64,000 bases of DNA from Dipteris shenzhenensis (GCA_047967505.1 CM106539.1), one strand, 5' to 3'. Counted from the stretch's first letter, positions 35,325 through 47,282 are shown. Notes: generated by a model from the letters alone, not told the origin. Program-made: numbers and translations.

Positions 35325-36735
35325 CTAAAAAGTCTCGATCAGTAGGATAGTGGACATCTTCATAGGCTCGAAAGGGTCTCCCTCGATGACTGAGATATTA
35401 TTTATGCTGGGTCGATGGCTCAGTGCATCGGCAACTACATTGTCTTTGCCTAGTTGATATTGGATCATCGGTTTAAAGCTGTCAATAAAGGTAGCCCATT
35501 TAATGTGCCGATCCGAGATCACCAGCTGAGTAAGGAAATGTCTAAGACTCTGGTGATCAATCTTAATGTGAGTAACTCGGAACCCATAAGATAGTGTTTC
35601 CAGAGTTTAAGGGCATGCACCACAACGGTGAGGCTAATTCTTTATCATACGTGGAATAGTTTAGCTCTGCTGGTTTTAATTTACGTGACTTGAATGCAAT
35701 TGTATGGTTATCTTGCATGAGCACAGCCCCAAAACCCTATCCACTAGCATCAGTAACCATGACAAAGAAGGGTCTCGTAAAGTTCAGCATGGTCAAAACT
35801 GGTTTATGCATCATTGCACCCTTAAGTCGTTGAAAAGCTAAAGTGTGCTACTCACCCTAAGAGAAAGCATGAGTCTTACACAGTAGTTCGGTCAATGGAT
35901 GTGTGATAGAAACTACACATACCTAGAAAAGATCATAACTCATGGATATCTTTAGGCTGTGGCCAGTTTACTATCACTTCTACCTTCTTGGGATCTACTC
36001 GAATGCCTTCAGCTGAAACAATGTGTCCAAGATATTCAATTTCAGGCTGGAAAAAAGAACTTTTCTTCGGGTTGGCATACAATTGGTTCTCACGTAAGAG
36101 AGAGAAAACAAGATTCAAGTGTTTCTCATGTTCCTCTCGACTCTTGCTATAAATCATGATATCATCAAAGAAAACTACCACAAAGTCTTGATAGGGTAGG
36201 AAGATACGATTCATCATCCGACTAAATGTGGCAGGTGCATTGGTCAATCCAAAAGGAATAACAAGATATTCATAGTGACCAGTTTGGGTTCTAAAAGCAG
36301 TCTTGAAAATATCGAGCTCGATCACTCTCACTTGATGATATCCTGACTTAAGATCGATCTTGCTAAAGATTGTGGATCCTTTTAACTTGTCGAGTAGATC
36401 ATCAACTCTTGGAATGGGGTATCAATTTTTCACTGTGATTTTATTTAAGGCAGATAATTGATGCACATTCGGAAAGTTCCATTTTTCTTCTTGACAAGAA
36501 GAACGGGTGCCCCAAATGGTGAGCTACTAGGTCGAATTAGGCCTCTAGCCAAAAGATCTTCTATTTGGGATTGAATCTCTTGCTGCTCAGTAGGATTGTG
36601 CCTATATGGTGATTTACACGGTGGTGCGCTACCTGGAATAAGGTCAATCTTATGATCCTCAGGTCTAGATTGAGATAGGCTAGGGGGTAAGTCTTCCATA
36701 AAGCAGTCGTCATAGGTAGCTAAAAAAGGATCCAA
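35325..36735 (-). pseudogene. Gypsy A reverse transcriptase and RNase H
   Basis: The reverse transcriptase begins with YRHNPTEQQEIQSQIEDLL and LIRPSSSPFGAPVLLVKKK. The catalytic block is near 36150 (VVVFFDDIMIYSKSREEH), with FDDI as the active site. YLGHIVSAEGIRVDPKK leads to the connection domain. The RNase H end (YQLGKDNVVADALSHRPS) is at 35325-35522. Stops separate the pieces, for example near 36425 and in 35523-35932. Confidence 0.9.
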
Positions 36736-37210
36736 AGGGCTCTTTCTTAGTTTTCTTAGTCTCAGGACTCATAACCAGATTTGTCTTCTCATGTTTGTGC
36801 AAAGCTCTTTTAGCTTGGGTATGTGACAATATAGGCCAAGAGGGAAGATTCTTGTCGCATTCTAGAGTCATAATCTCAGTGGTCAGAGTAATGGTGCGTT
36901 CAAGATAATCAGGTTTGGCATTATGATCGACACGCCAGGGCATCCCTAGAATGAGATCTTGCTCATGCAAAGGAGCGACTAAGAAATCACGGCTCTCAAC
37001 TAATGGCCCTAAAGTCACCTCAAGATCCTTAACCATTTGCAAACAATTGTAATTCAATCCTTGAAAAGCTAATTTGACTTTATATTTTGTTTTGATGGTT
37101 GCGAGCCCTAACTTTTCAACCAAACATTGCGAAATCAAAAAATGGGTGCTCCCATCATCAAAAAAGACACTATGTTCTTTTTCATGCAATAGTGCAGCCA
37201 TATGTAACAA
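36710..37210 (-). pseudogene. Gypsy A aspartic protease
   Basis: The frame contains VFFDDGSTHFLISQCLVEKL and later DLILGMPW, which match retropepsin-like proteases of plant gypsy elements. The active-site triplet is Asp-Asp-Gly instead of the common Asp-Ser-Gly or Asp-Thr-Gly. A flap-like region follows. Confidence 0.8.
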
Positions 37211-37249
37211 AGAAGTAAGAAAATAAGATGCACTTTTACCTTAATAACA

Positions 37250-38761
37250 CTTACCTGAAGGGGTGTAGTTGGCATCTTTAGTGTCATTGTCCTCATCCTC
37301 ACCCTCTTGCTTGAAAGATTTATCATGGGATCCATCATCAATGTAGTTGATCCGTGCGGAGTTATTGTGCTAACTATTACCGTTGGTACGTCCATTGGTT
37401 CTCCCTCCATTGCCTCTGTTGTTATTGGTAGCATTCTTTGCTTGGGTACCTGTCTTGTGTGTAGCAAATGGATTATTTGGACATTCATAAGAGTAGTGTC
37501 CCTTGTCTTTGCATTTGTAACATGTGACAAGTTCTTTGGTTCTTCAATTAATACGTGTCTTAGTAGGTTTCCAATTAGACTTACCATCATATCTACCAAC
37601 TTTACCACTTACACCCTCCTGCTTGAAGTATGAAGTGTGCTTCTTTGCTCGAGGGGTGCGAGTAGCAAAGCTTCTTCCCTGCTTTCTTTCTGACTCTAAT
37701 GCCAAATCCATAGCATCAAAAGCTGTAGATGGTCGAAGCATATGTACATCAGCACGAATAGTAGGGCGTAAACCCTCAACAAAGGTATGACATTTCTCCT
37801 TTCAGGATACTTTCTCAATAGTTTGCAATTGAAGTAGAGAGGAAAGATATTTGTCGGTGTATGCGTCCACACTCTCATTATCCAACCACCTCAATCTTTG
37901 CCATTGCCTGCGAGTATCCTCTTCAAACTATGTAGGTAGGAAGCGCTTCTTGATTTTATCTTTGAATGCTTCCCATGTCTTTGGAACATGAGTGCTTTCA
38001 GCAACTACACTCCACCATCACTCCACCATAATTGTGCACTGCTTGTCATGTGACTCGTAGCAAGTTTTACCTTCTCGATCTCTTCATACCGTTCTCCCAA
38101 AAAGTATTGATTGAAAGAACTAATCCATGCAAGTAAAGCTTGTCCATCTCTTTTACCATCATATTTTGGAAAAGAAAAAGTTTTGCGATTAATCTTACCA
38201 GACTTCTTCTTATCATGAAGCTTGAGTGCTTTCAATATGTCCTTTCCCATGTTGTCTTCATCGCTGGACTCATGTGAAGGAGTAGTGTCATGATGTCATC
38301 GTAGTGAAGTCTTCACATGTCGCTTCTTCTTCCTTTGATGTCTCGTCTTGCTTCTTCCACACTATCACTGATTCTGATGATTTGCTACTTTCACTTTTTT
38401 CATCATCTCTGTCCTTCATACGCTTCTTTGTGACTTCAATCATCTCTTTTAACACTCGATTTGTGCGTTCTTCGTTGGCTTTATGCGTGTTGCACATGTT
38501 GCACATGTACTCAAGTTCCTGCTCAAGGTCCCGTGCATGATGTTTCCATGCATCCAGTGAATCTGATGCGTGCATAGGTTCCTCGTCCTCAATCGATATA
38601 GGTGGCTTCCAAGTTGTCATCACTTGGCATAGAGCATCTTCAATCTCTTGACGTTGTTGCTTCTCATGCTGATAGCATTCTCGCCATTCTTCCTCAGTAA
38701 GTGTCATCGGTGTTGAACTTCTTCTTGACCGATAATGATCGTTTTTCACATTCTTCATCAT
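37250..38761 (-). pseudogene. Gypsy A gag
   Basis: The N-terminal part (38288-38761) is highly charged and probably coiled coil (EEEWRECYQHEKQQRQEIED). The gag core lies around 37830-38250 (KINRKTFSFPKYDGKRDGQA, AWISSFNQYFLGERYEE, SAQLWW). The zinc knuckle CYKCKDKGHYSYEC lies at 37481-37522, followed by an N/G/R-rich tail. Stops near 38283 and 37930 split it. Confidence 0.85.
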
Positions 38762-39376
38762 GATGTAGATCTTCAGGATAAGCTATCTCTGATGGAATAC
38801 GCCTTCCAGACATAGTTAAGTATGTGCACGGTGCAAAGAAGAAATCACAATGAAAGGAAATACACACAAACACAAGACTTATCTCAATTCGGTTTCCAAG
38901 CTTTTAAAGCGGCTATTTATCGAATAGTATCTCTGTGGGCTCTCGAACTCACACGATTCCAACAAGTGAATCCACGTTGCAAGGTACAAAGCAAAGCTTG
39001 TGTCCGATAGTACTTGTAGACTGCCTGCCGCGCTCTTGTGAACACTTGCTTTTGAGATTCTCCTCTTCCAAAATCCGTTGGGTTGCTCCCCTGTTTGCAC
39101 TTTTGCCTTGAAGGATATCTTTATGACTAGGAACTTCAAGGAATAGAGCAACAAAGTGACTTGATCTAGTGGATAGTCACCAATTGTTAAGGGGACTTGA
39201 GCTAGAACAGTACCGAGATGGGGACCTCCCATGAAGATTTAAGAGCAATCTCCCAAGGCTTCCTCGTGCACAGCCAACAACGCCAACGGTGCCTTCAATG
39301 CCAGGTATGCCAAGGACTACGCCTTGGTCGCTGCCTTGGTCGCCGCTTAGAGGAGCTAAGGCACGGGTGTGCATTC

Positions 39377-39820
39377 ACAAGCTTCGACTAGTCTACGTAC
39401 GACTGACTTCTTTTGCTGCGACCTCCTTTTTTTTCTCTTCGCCGCACGTTTTTCTGCCTGCAAGCCATTCTGCGCTATTCACTTCTGATGCTTCGAACTT
39501 TGTTGCGCTCTTGTATGCGGTGTCTACAATCTGATGCGTGCTGTGATTCCTTGTTTAAGGATGCAGGGTGCATGTGCTTCCCGTGCTATGGATGACGAAC
39601 AAGCTTCGACCTATCTATGTACGACCGACTTCTTTTGCTGCGACCTTTTTTTTCTCTTCGCCGCATGTTTTCCTACCTGCGAGCCATTCTACGCTGTTCG
39701 CTTCTGTTGCTTCAAACTTCGTTGTGCTCTTGTACACGGTGTCTGCAATTTGATGCATGCTGCAGTTTCTTATTTGAGGATGTAGGGTGCATGTGCTTCT
39801 CGTGCTATGGATGACAAACC
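39377..39820 (-). repeat. 222-bp tandem duplication in the Gypsy A leader
   Basis: Copies 39377-39598 and 39599-39820 both start ACAAGCTTCGAC and share CTCTTCGCCGCA and GGGTGCATGTGCTTC. They lie between the primer site and gag, where packaging and dimerisation signals usually sit. About 85-90% identical by eye. Confidence 0.9.
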
Positions 39821-39835
39821 CTGGTTCTAATACCA
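39819..39835 (-). promoter_or_regulatory. Gypsy A primer-binding site
   Basis: The minus strand reads TGGTATTAGAACCAGGG one base from the 5' LTR. It is like the tRNA-Met site (TGGTATCAGAGCCAGG) with two substitutions. Confidence 0.85.
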
Positions 39836-39836
39836 C

Positions 39837-40699
39837 TGCGATGGGAAACGCTCACAGGACTTGCAAATCCTTGAAAAACACAGCAACACTCTTCGAAAAT
39901 ACACTCACAAACGGAAGAGACAGGACAAGCATGCTAAGTACAATCTCCCCCCATAGGAGTGGTGCTCTCCTTCCACCTCCTATGTATTTATGTATATTCC
40001 CCAAAAAGCTTCCGAGCAAGAATCATACAAAAAGCCTTTGTGCTTTCCTCTCCATACACCCTTTTACAAAAAGCCCATCCACCTTCTCAAACAACTGGCT
40101 TTTTCTAAAAATAAAGCTTTTTCTAACTTTAGTTTATACACTTAGCCAAGCCACTAATATTCCAAAATTCAATTATGTACATAAGCTTTTGTAATATCAA
40201 AAATTAGGCATAAGCCTTATTCATCCCCGCATCACTCAAGTTGCGCCTACGCGCCCAAAATATGGCGGATCATGCTTGCCAGATGCCATCACCGATCAAT
40301 TACTCTTCCCCTGGATTCACACGATCAATAGTAATGAAATATTTCAAGCATAAGATAAACCTTGGAATTAATCACCACAATCAATCAACCTTTCAGTATT
40401 ATAGCAAGGCGAAATCAATAAATCATAGATGAATGGTGCACACATGCGACACATACCATCTCATGGTGCACCTGATGCTACACATGAATAAAATCGTACA
40501 GATGGTGCACACATGCTACACATACCGTCATCGCGTAAGTGGTGCACACAATGCTACACACTCATACAATCACCGCAGCCATATATCCAACCATGTAGGA
40601 GCACACATGCATCACTACGGAACAGCAAGCACACATGCAGTCTCACTAAAGTAAATACTGAAGGATTAAATTAATGGGATAATTCCAATTCTCGTAACA
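39837..40699 (-). repeat. Gypsy A 5' LTR
   Basis: 863-bp partner of 33980-34877 with the same ends. It is shorter mainly because of a ~33-bp deletion near 40638. Confidence 0.93.
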
Positions 40700-41725
40700 A
40701 ACTCAATTACGACACATGGAAATAGTGAATGGAGACCATTCTTGTACTTCGGGACAAATGGGAGTATGTTGATGGATCTACACCTAGACCATTGGATGAT
40801 CCAACCAGCAGTAGCTCTACTCCACCTGTTGTCACAGCACTAGTAGCAGGATCTACAGCAGGATCTCTAGCTACACAAACAGTTTTTGCACCTGTAGCAA
40901 ATCCTGATTACATGGGACAAGAAAGACAAGTATGCATATTATCTAATCAAGCAAAATGTGCAAGATGTCATGCTAGAATAGCTCAACACTGTCAAGACAT
41001 CAAAAGAAGCATGGGATATGTTTGTAGCTCTCTACGAGTCCAAGAACACTTCCAGGATTCTGACACTGAGAAAGAAAATCAACTAGAGTTTCCGCAATAG
41101 CAGTGAAACCGGTCATGCTTATGTACTCAAAATCAAAGACTACAACAATCAACTCACAGTAGCAGGAGAGACTATGAATCCCGTAGAAATGGTTCAAGTC
41201 ATCCTGAATGGACTAGGAGAGGGATACGAGAATCTAGTCTAGAGTATTGCCATCAAATGGCAAATTCTGACACTGGAAGAACTTCAGTCAGTTTTACTTG
41301 GTGAAGAACTCAGGACTTAGACCATTCACGCATGCAAAGGTCATTCTAATGATCAAGCATTCACAGCTTTAGATAGAGGTAGAGGCAAAGGTAGAGGTAG
41401 ATCATTCCAGCGAAGTGGTCATCATCAACAACAAAGTCATTAGCAAAGTTAGAATCATCATCAGCATCATCCTCAGCAACATCATAATCAGCAAAGAGGA
41501 AATCCTTCCAATCAAGAAAGATTCCAAGGACGAGGGAATGCATCCACCAACTTGTCAAACATTCAGTGCAATCATTATCATAAGTTTGGACAATATGAAA
41601 GAGATTGCCGCAAGAAGTAGAACGACCAAGGTCATCAATCTAGCAGCAATCGAGGGAATTCTTGCGGAAGAGAAAATCATCGTGGTGGACATTCTAGTCA
41701 CAGTCATTATGTAAATGAACATGGG
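40700..41725 (+). pseudogene. Copia D gag, remainder
   Basis: Continues the gag started at 33927. It reads METILVLRDKWEYVDGSTPR at 40729, then a region with KEAWDMFVALYES-type sequence. An R/G/Q-rich tail and a degraded knuckle (CNHYHKFGQYERDC) follow near 41570-41610. Frame changes and stops are frequent, so it is old and inactive. Confidence 0.75.
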
Positions 41726-42890
41726 AATATGTTCCTTGTAAACAAGGAAACGCAGAAGACCAATATAGTGTATCTTGATAGTGATTGCAATTCAAAAGAG
41801 GATTTCAGTTATCAAGTCGACCAAGCAGATCGGGATCCTTGGTACATTGACAGCAGTGCATCATCTCATATGACAAAGCATCAGGAATGGTTCACAGATA
41901 TGAAACCATTAGAAGATCAGAAGAATGTCATCTACACGACAGATAATACAATGAATCCAATTCAAGGGATAGGCATTATCCCTATGAACAATTTCACTAG
42001 TACAAAAGGATTGGTGAAAGATGTACTCTATGTCCCAAAGCTCAGCAAGAACCTCTTGTTAGTAGGTCAAATGAAGGAATGCAACTACCGAGTCATCTTC
42101 GACAGAGATGAATGCACTATCAGAGACAAATTCAAAGGATTTCAGCTAGTAGGAAAAGGAGTCAAGGAAGGATGCTTGTTTAGAATGCTAGCGATAGTAC
42201 CATATTTGCATGTCATGTCAGCTCAACCACAACAAATGCAACTATCCGCAAAATGGCACAAGAGATATGGGCATGTCAATTTCAAGAGCTTGACAGATCT
42301 CAAGAATCAGAATATGGCAATTGGGATTCCTAAGCTAGAGTTTCTTGGAAAAGTTTGTGAAGCATGCTGCTTTGCCAAACAAAAAGTAAACCAACTTCAG
42401 CAAAAGCACCTCCTGAGCACGAGGTATTCTTGATTTGATACATACAGATGTATGGGGTTATGCCCAGACCCGCAACATCAATGGTTCACTTTACTACTTG
42501 ACTTTCATCGACGACTACAACAAATATTGTTGGGTCTAACTTTTGAAAGAGAAATCTTAACTTTTTTCCAAATGTCAAGAATTCAAAGCCATGGTAGAAA
42601 ACCAGACAAGCAGAAAGATCAAAGTCATGAGATCAGATAGAGGAGGTGAATACATGTCTTCAGCATTCATGAACTTTTGCAGAAGTCACGGCGTTCGAAG
42701 ACAATTCACTTGTGCAGATACTCCTCAGCCGAATGCAAGATCTGAAATGAAGAATGGTACTTTAGCAGAAAGTGGTAGAGCAATGCTTAGTGAGAAGCAT
42801 CTTCTGAATCAGTATTGGGCAGAAGCAATAGCCACTACAGACTACTTGCTTAATCAGTTTTCAATCGAACCGATTCAAGGTATGACACCT
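41726..42890 (+). pseudogene. Copia D protease and integrase, truncated
   Basis: The protease region has WYIDSSASSHMTKHQEWF, with Asp-Ser-Ser in place of Asp-Ser-Gly. VPKLSKNLLLVGQM and the zinc region (WHKRYGHVNFKSL ... CEACCFAKQK) follow. The integrase core is frameshifted at about 42434-42590, then reads VMRSDRGGEYMSS and PNARSEMKNG, where the expected catalytic Glu position is altered or shifted. The sequence stops being copia just after QGMTPE at about 42890. Reverse transcriptase and 3' LTR are absent. Confidence 0.82.
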
Positions 42891-43350
42891 GAACCCATCC
42901 AAGAAGCTATACACTTCAAATCTTGCTACCCTTTTTAAAACTGTTTCAGTCAATGGTAGGGGATAATGATCTCTGATTGTTGTTGTATTGACATTCTTGA
43001 GATTCACACATATTCTAAGCTTCTTGTTTTTCTTAGGAACAATCACAATTGGTGACACTAATGGATATGCTCGATCTCATAAATGAAACCAGCCTCCAGT
43101 AGTTTTTCTAGTTCTTCATAGACATGGGTGCCATACTTGCGATTTGTCCTATAAGGTCCACATACCTTTGGTTTGGATCCTTCCCTTATTGGTATGGTAT
43201 GTACTGCAACTTCTAGGGAAATCCCTTTCATTTCTTTGTAGGACCAAGCCATGCAATCTCTATATTCCATTAGCAATGCTTTCAATTCATTTTCTCTTCT
43301 AGAGTGAGTTGTTCACTGATGTACATAGACTTTTCTACTTCACCGTCCAA
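42889..43350 (-). pseudogene. Gypsy E reverse transcriptase, N-terminal part only
   Basis: The minus strand reads YRDCMAWSYKEMKGI, FIYEIEHIH, then PIVIVPKKNKKLRICVNLKN and DHYPLPLTETVL, ending in VYSFLDGF. These are the first blocks of a gypsy reverse transcriptase. Sequence identity then switches to Copia D exactly where the next gypsy block would follow, so the FxDD catalytic block is missing. Confidence 0.85.
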
Positions 43351-44706
43351 GGCAAGATCTAGTTTCCTTGTCTTGGATAGTCCTTCATAAACTGGGGTAT
43401 CCTCAATATTCTCTTAGTAATCGGGAACTTCCCTTAGGCCTTCATGGCACTTTGAGGTGCTTGCTTGGCTGCTAGCTCTACTGGAATACGTTTGGTCCGA
43501 TTCACCTGTGTTCCCTTGTTCTTATTTTTTGTTACTATTCACCTTTTCACTCTTCATTCTCACATTGGGTTTGAATTTTCTAAGCTTTTTGCTTTGTGAG
43601 ACCAGCGATGGATTTTCAATAAGAGTTGCACTCCCAAGGAGTGGTTCTTTGGCCATACAAAGACCTTCAAGCCCTTTAGGATCCCATTTAAAATTTGGGG
43701 ACTCGGGTGCTTTTGTGGGCTTAGTCAATTACAATTCTACCACTCTTGTCTGCATTCTTTCGAATTCATTGAAATGCTCTATCTTAGCCTTGTGGTGCTG
43801 TACACCCTCCTTCTTTTTCCTGGACCAGTTGCTTTTGAATTGTGATGAAGGGTCAATCTTGGGGAATTTAATGGCCATGAGTGCCTGTAGGATTGCCAAG
43901 TCATTGTCAAATACTTGGCCTTCCAAGGATGCATTATCAGCTTTTGTTTCCAAATCCCACTCTATGTTGGCACCGTAGCCTTCTATTATAGACTCTTTAG
44001 GGTCATTGTCCCATTCGACACCTATCATGAACTGGCATTTCCACTACTTCTGATTCATCGTCCCAGATTGGTGCTTCTAGTTGTATCATTTGGGCATCCA
44101 CATCTGGCAATATTAGATGTGTTGTTTTACAATTATCTATTGTAGCCAATGTCTGTATCCAATTGTTGATGTCACTTTGTGTATCCCCTTCTATGGGCAT
44201 TTGTGCATTGGTAGGTTCAAGGGATACATGACTTATGGCTGTAGTGGAAGAAGTGTCTTCAAGACTTCTAGGAATAGTGGTTTGATTTCCCTTGTTCCTG
44301 GATTTATCTTGAAAGCAGTTTCTCTATTTTGGATAGTGATCCTATCGGTTCCCCAATCATGGAGTACTGATGCTTCTCGAAGCCATGGTCTTCCCAACAA
44401 TATTTGGTATGCTGTGGTGCCCTTGGGAAGACCCAAGATAGTAAACTAGAGCGTGAATCTTACTCCAGCAATTTTTGTTGACACATTGTCGATGATACCC
44501 AATGGCTTCATTTTTGTGTGGTTAGCTAGGCGGATGTTGAATGTGGCCTTTTGCATTGGAGATAGGCCCCATTCTTCATATAGATCTCTTGCCTGAATGT
44601 TTACTTCAGCTCCGCTCTCCACTATTGCCGGGTATTGACCAAAGGCTTTATGCTCCAATGGGATGGTTACATTTTTTATCTCATCCTGAGCACCGAATTT
44701 GACCAA
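43351..44706 (-). pseudogene. Gypsy E protease and protease-RT linker
   Basis: The frame at 44446-44706 has YPAIVESGAEVNIQARDLYE, a retropepsin-like motif with Glu-Ser-Gly where Asp-Ser-Gly is expected. AYQILLGRPWLREASVLHDW (44233-44436) is the C-terminal protease block. The long charged linker at 43522-44200 is typical of plant gypsy elements with extended gag-pol spacers. Several stops split it. Confidence 0.75.
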
Positions 44707-44718
44707 AATTGTCTTTTC

Positions 44719-45771
44719 CTATTCTTCAAGTGGGGGGAAGTATTGTGAAGATTCGATCCATCCCTTGAAACTTTCCCACATTGTAGGGCAATTTCTTAGT
44801 AAGGTCCCGATTGGCATCATGACTAGGCAGCTTATCAAGCTTGCTAGTGCGGGGCCATCCAATTGGGGATGTTTTGTATGTTGATCAATTACCTCTTGGA
44901 AGTTGTTGGGATCAATCACTGTGTTAATGCTAGGTGCTGATGGTGCTCTGACCTCTGCTTTTGCCATCCTGTCTGCCTCAATTTTTTCTTGTTCTTGTTG
45001 AACCCATTGCTTCAATGCTTGGTAACACATCTTTTCAATTTCAGCATTAGGGTATGCTTCCTTGGCTCCTTGGGTGGCACTTTCTGTGGATGTGCTAGGC
45101 ATGGTCTCACTGTGTTGTGGGATTGGCATGGCTTGTTTTGCCAGAGGGCTCTTTGCTTTTTGAGCAAAAAGGAGTTTTTGTCGTGCCGCTTCTTTCTGTT
45201 GTCTTGTTATGATCAAGACTGGATGTGATGCCACACTGTGATTTTCCACACTTATCGTCCCCAAGGGTACTTCAGGTTTTACTTCCGTGGTTGGCTGAGG
45301 CTTTGTTCTTAGTGGGCAATCCATGCAAGCATGCCCAACTCCACATTCCCTGCACACAAGTTGGAATGAAGTGGGGTTACCCTTGTGTGGGCATTCTGCT
45401 ATGCGGTGGTTTTCTCCACAACCAAAACACTTGATGGGTGTTCGATATGTGGTGGGTCTTACTTGATTTGCATACACCAGGATGAGTCCTTCAGCACCAT
45501 CCATGTAGTACATAGGGTATTCTATTTCATACTCATAGTGAGGTTCCTGCTCTTCAGTTTGGAGTTGTTGCATCGGAACTACTGGAGCAAGATTGGGAGC
45601 CCGTGGATATTGCAGAGGATTGGGATTCCTCATTAGTTGAGGCACTTGTGTTTTCACCGAGAGTGGGTTGAGACGTGGCACTTGTGCATTAGGTGCCAGT
45701 CGCGGTTGTCTGTACACTGGGATTTGCGGCAGCTGTTGGTATTGTTGGGGCTGGGGTTGTGCTACCCTCAT
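44719..45771 (-). pseudogene. Gypsy E gag C-terminal region with two CCHC knuckles
   Basis: An uninterrupted 350-codon frame. It has a Pro/Gln-rich start, then two zinc knuckles: CFGCGENHRIAEC (45391-45429) and CRECGVGHACMDC (45316-45354). A charged helical region and the sequence before the protease follow. Both knuckles are C-x2-C-x3-H-x4-C, one residue shorter than the usual retroviral form. It is separated from the rest of gag by the Copia B insertion. It is a part of the polyprotein, not a host gene. Confidence 0.8.
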
Positions 45772-45792
45772 ATTGTAGAAGCAAGTATTTAC

Positions 45793-46120
45793 TGTAGGAT
45801 CCCGTAGGATAGAATAGATGCATCTTGCAAGAGGTGTGAGAGCACAATGAAAGCAATATGGTAGATATCTATTATGATTGTGAGAGAGAAGACTCTCTTT
45901 TATAGAAAGGGGGAGAAGGTAATACCTTTCCTACATAGTGGCAATCAGCCCCTACATTAGTGGGAATCAATTCCTACATCAGTGGGATTGCCTTTGTCTT
46001 ACATCATCACTTAGGTCACACACTAGACACATCATAGCACTTGATGTGCCTTTACAACACACACACAAACATACATGTGACTCCCCTAGATGCACATATG
46101 CACCATAGAGCAAGCCCCCA
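45793..46120 (-). repeat. Copia B 3' LTR
   Basis: 328 bp. In element orientation it starts TGGGGGCTTGCTC and ends GGGATCCTACA. Confidence 0.88.
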
Positions 46121-46135
46121 ACAAACCCCCCTCAA
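46121..46135 (-). promoter_or_regulatory. Copia B polypurine tract
   Basis: The minus strand reads TTGAGGGGGGTTTGT before the 3' LTR. Confidence 0.75.
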
Positions 46136-47105
46136 GGGATTGCCTCTTGCAGTGTCAAGGATTCATCTAGTTTCATAGTTTCTCATGCCATCTCATGGTG
46201 GTCAAGGATTAATCTATGGCTAGGATCTCATGCTAGCAAGGGTTCCCAAGGGCGTGAGTTTCACAGAAATGGGATAGTCAAAAACACATATCACATGGCC
46301 TACATCATATGGTGACCAGAGGTGATTTACATAACATATTCTTTTTGGAGTACTACTCCAAGCAGAGAACCTCAAAATTTTGACCAATGATGATTTAAAA
46401 AAAAGACAAAGTGCCTAAAAAGCATAGCCTTCATCATGTGGAGACTTATCAAATGAAAGTAGATTGGCAGTTTCTTACTTTGTAGCTTCTTCCTTTTTGG
46501 CTCTACAAAACTTTTCATGGTGATTGTTTTTGCCACAATGTTTGCATGGATTGATCTTGAAGCAATCTTTTGAGAGGTGATTAGTCTTCCCACAATGTTT
46601 GCAAGGTGAAAACTTGCCCTTTTGAAATTTTATGGCATAGGCTGTGTCTTGCCTCTTTGGTATGCTGTGTCATTGCCTCTCTGGAGTTCCATGTGCCTTT
46701 CTTCTTCGTGAAGAGCAGAAATAAGACCTTCAAGATTAGGATTAGGAAGATTTTTCAAAGTGGTAACAACATGATCATAATCTTCAGGCATACTTTTGAG
46801 CAATACTGCCATTGCATCATCTGTAGTGATTGGAGAGTTTATAGAAGCAAGTTGAGTCATGAGACTCTGCATAAGATTGACATGGGCAGCCAGAGGAGTG
46901 CCACTAACCATCTTCAATTCAAAGAAAGCAATCTTAAGTGACAATTTTGAGATGTCAGAGCTAGCACCAAAAATAATGTCAAGCTTCTGAAGGAGACTCT
47001 AAGTCAGAGATGTGATGAATATAGTCATCTCCTAAGGCAAAAGCAATGATGCCATAGGCTGTCTCCTCTCTAGCAGGATCTCTTGCCGGGTGTGTCGGAG
47101 CTGAG
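46136..47105 (-). pseudogene. Copia B gag, C-terminal part with two zinc knuckles
   Basis: Resumes gag after the Copia C insertion. ETAYGIIAFALGDDYIHHIS is followed by a small frameshift near 46995. The frame at 46630-46944 then has KMVSGTPLAAHVNLMQSL and MPEDYDHVVTTL, typical of copia gag. Two adjacent knuckles, CKHCGKTNHLSKDC and CKHCGKNNHHEKFC, lie at 46505-46603. After them no protease motif appears before the purine tract. The stop between the gag core and the knuckles (about 46628) indicates another lesion. Confidence 0.82.
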
Positions 47106-47280
47106 TGTGGGGGTTAAAGGTCACTGTGCCTTAACCCCAGTTATGTACAATACTCAAACACATATATTAATGAATGAAAAAGAAGATTAGGGTGGTTCTA
47201 CACCCACCAAAACTTGTGTGGCTCTCTCTGTCTCTCTCTCTCTCCTTCTTCCATTCTTGCTTCCATTGAGAGCACTCTCA
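47106..47280 (+). repeat. Copia C 5' LTR
   Basis: 175 bp, starting TGTGGGGGTTAAAGG and ending GAGCACTCTCA. It includes a CT microsatellite near its 3' end. Confidence 0.95.
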
Positions 47281-47282
47281 AC

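Larger units (their letters stand above)
33980..40699 (-). mobile_element. Ty3/gypsy LTR retrotransposon 'Gypsy A'
   Basis: 6.7-kb element bounded by similar LTRs at 33980-34877 and 39837-40699, with a perfect 5-bp target duplication AACTC (33975-33979 and 40700-40704). On the minus strand the order is LTR, primer site, duplicated leader, gag with CCHC knuckle, protease, reverse transcriptase, RNase H, integrase (truncated), purine tract, LTR. This is the chromovirus-like gypsy order. Several stops and a truncated integrase make it non-autonomous. It is inserted in Copia D gag. Confidence 0.95.

Noticed and set aside
44719-45771. 350-codon frame as a host zinc-finger gene
   Set aside because: It is in line with the gypsy protease and reverse transcriptase, on the same strand and continuous with gag beyond Copia B, so it is part of the retrotransposon polyprotein.
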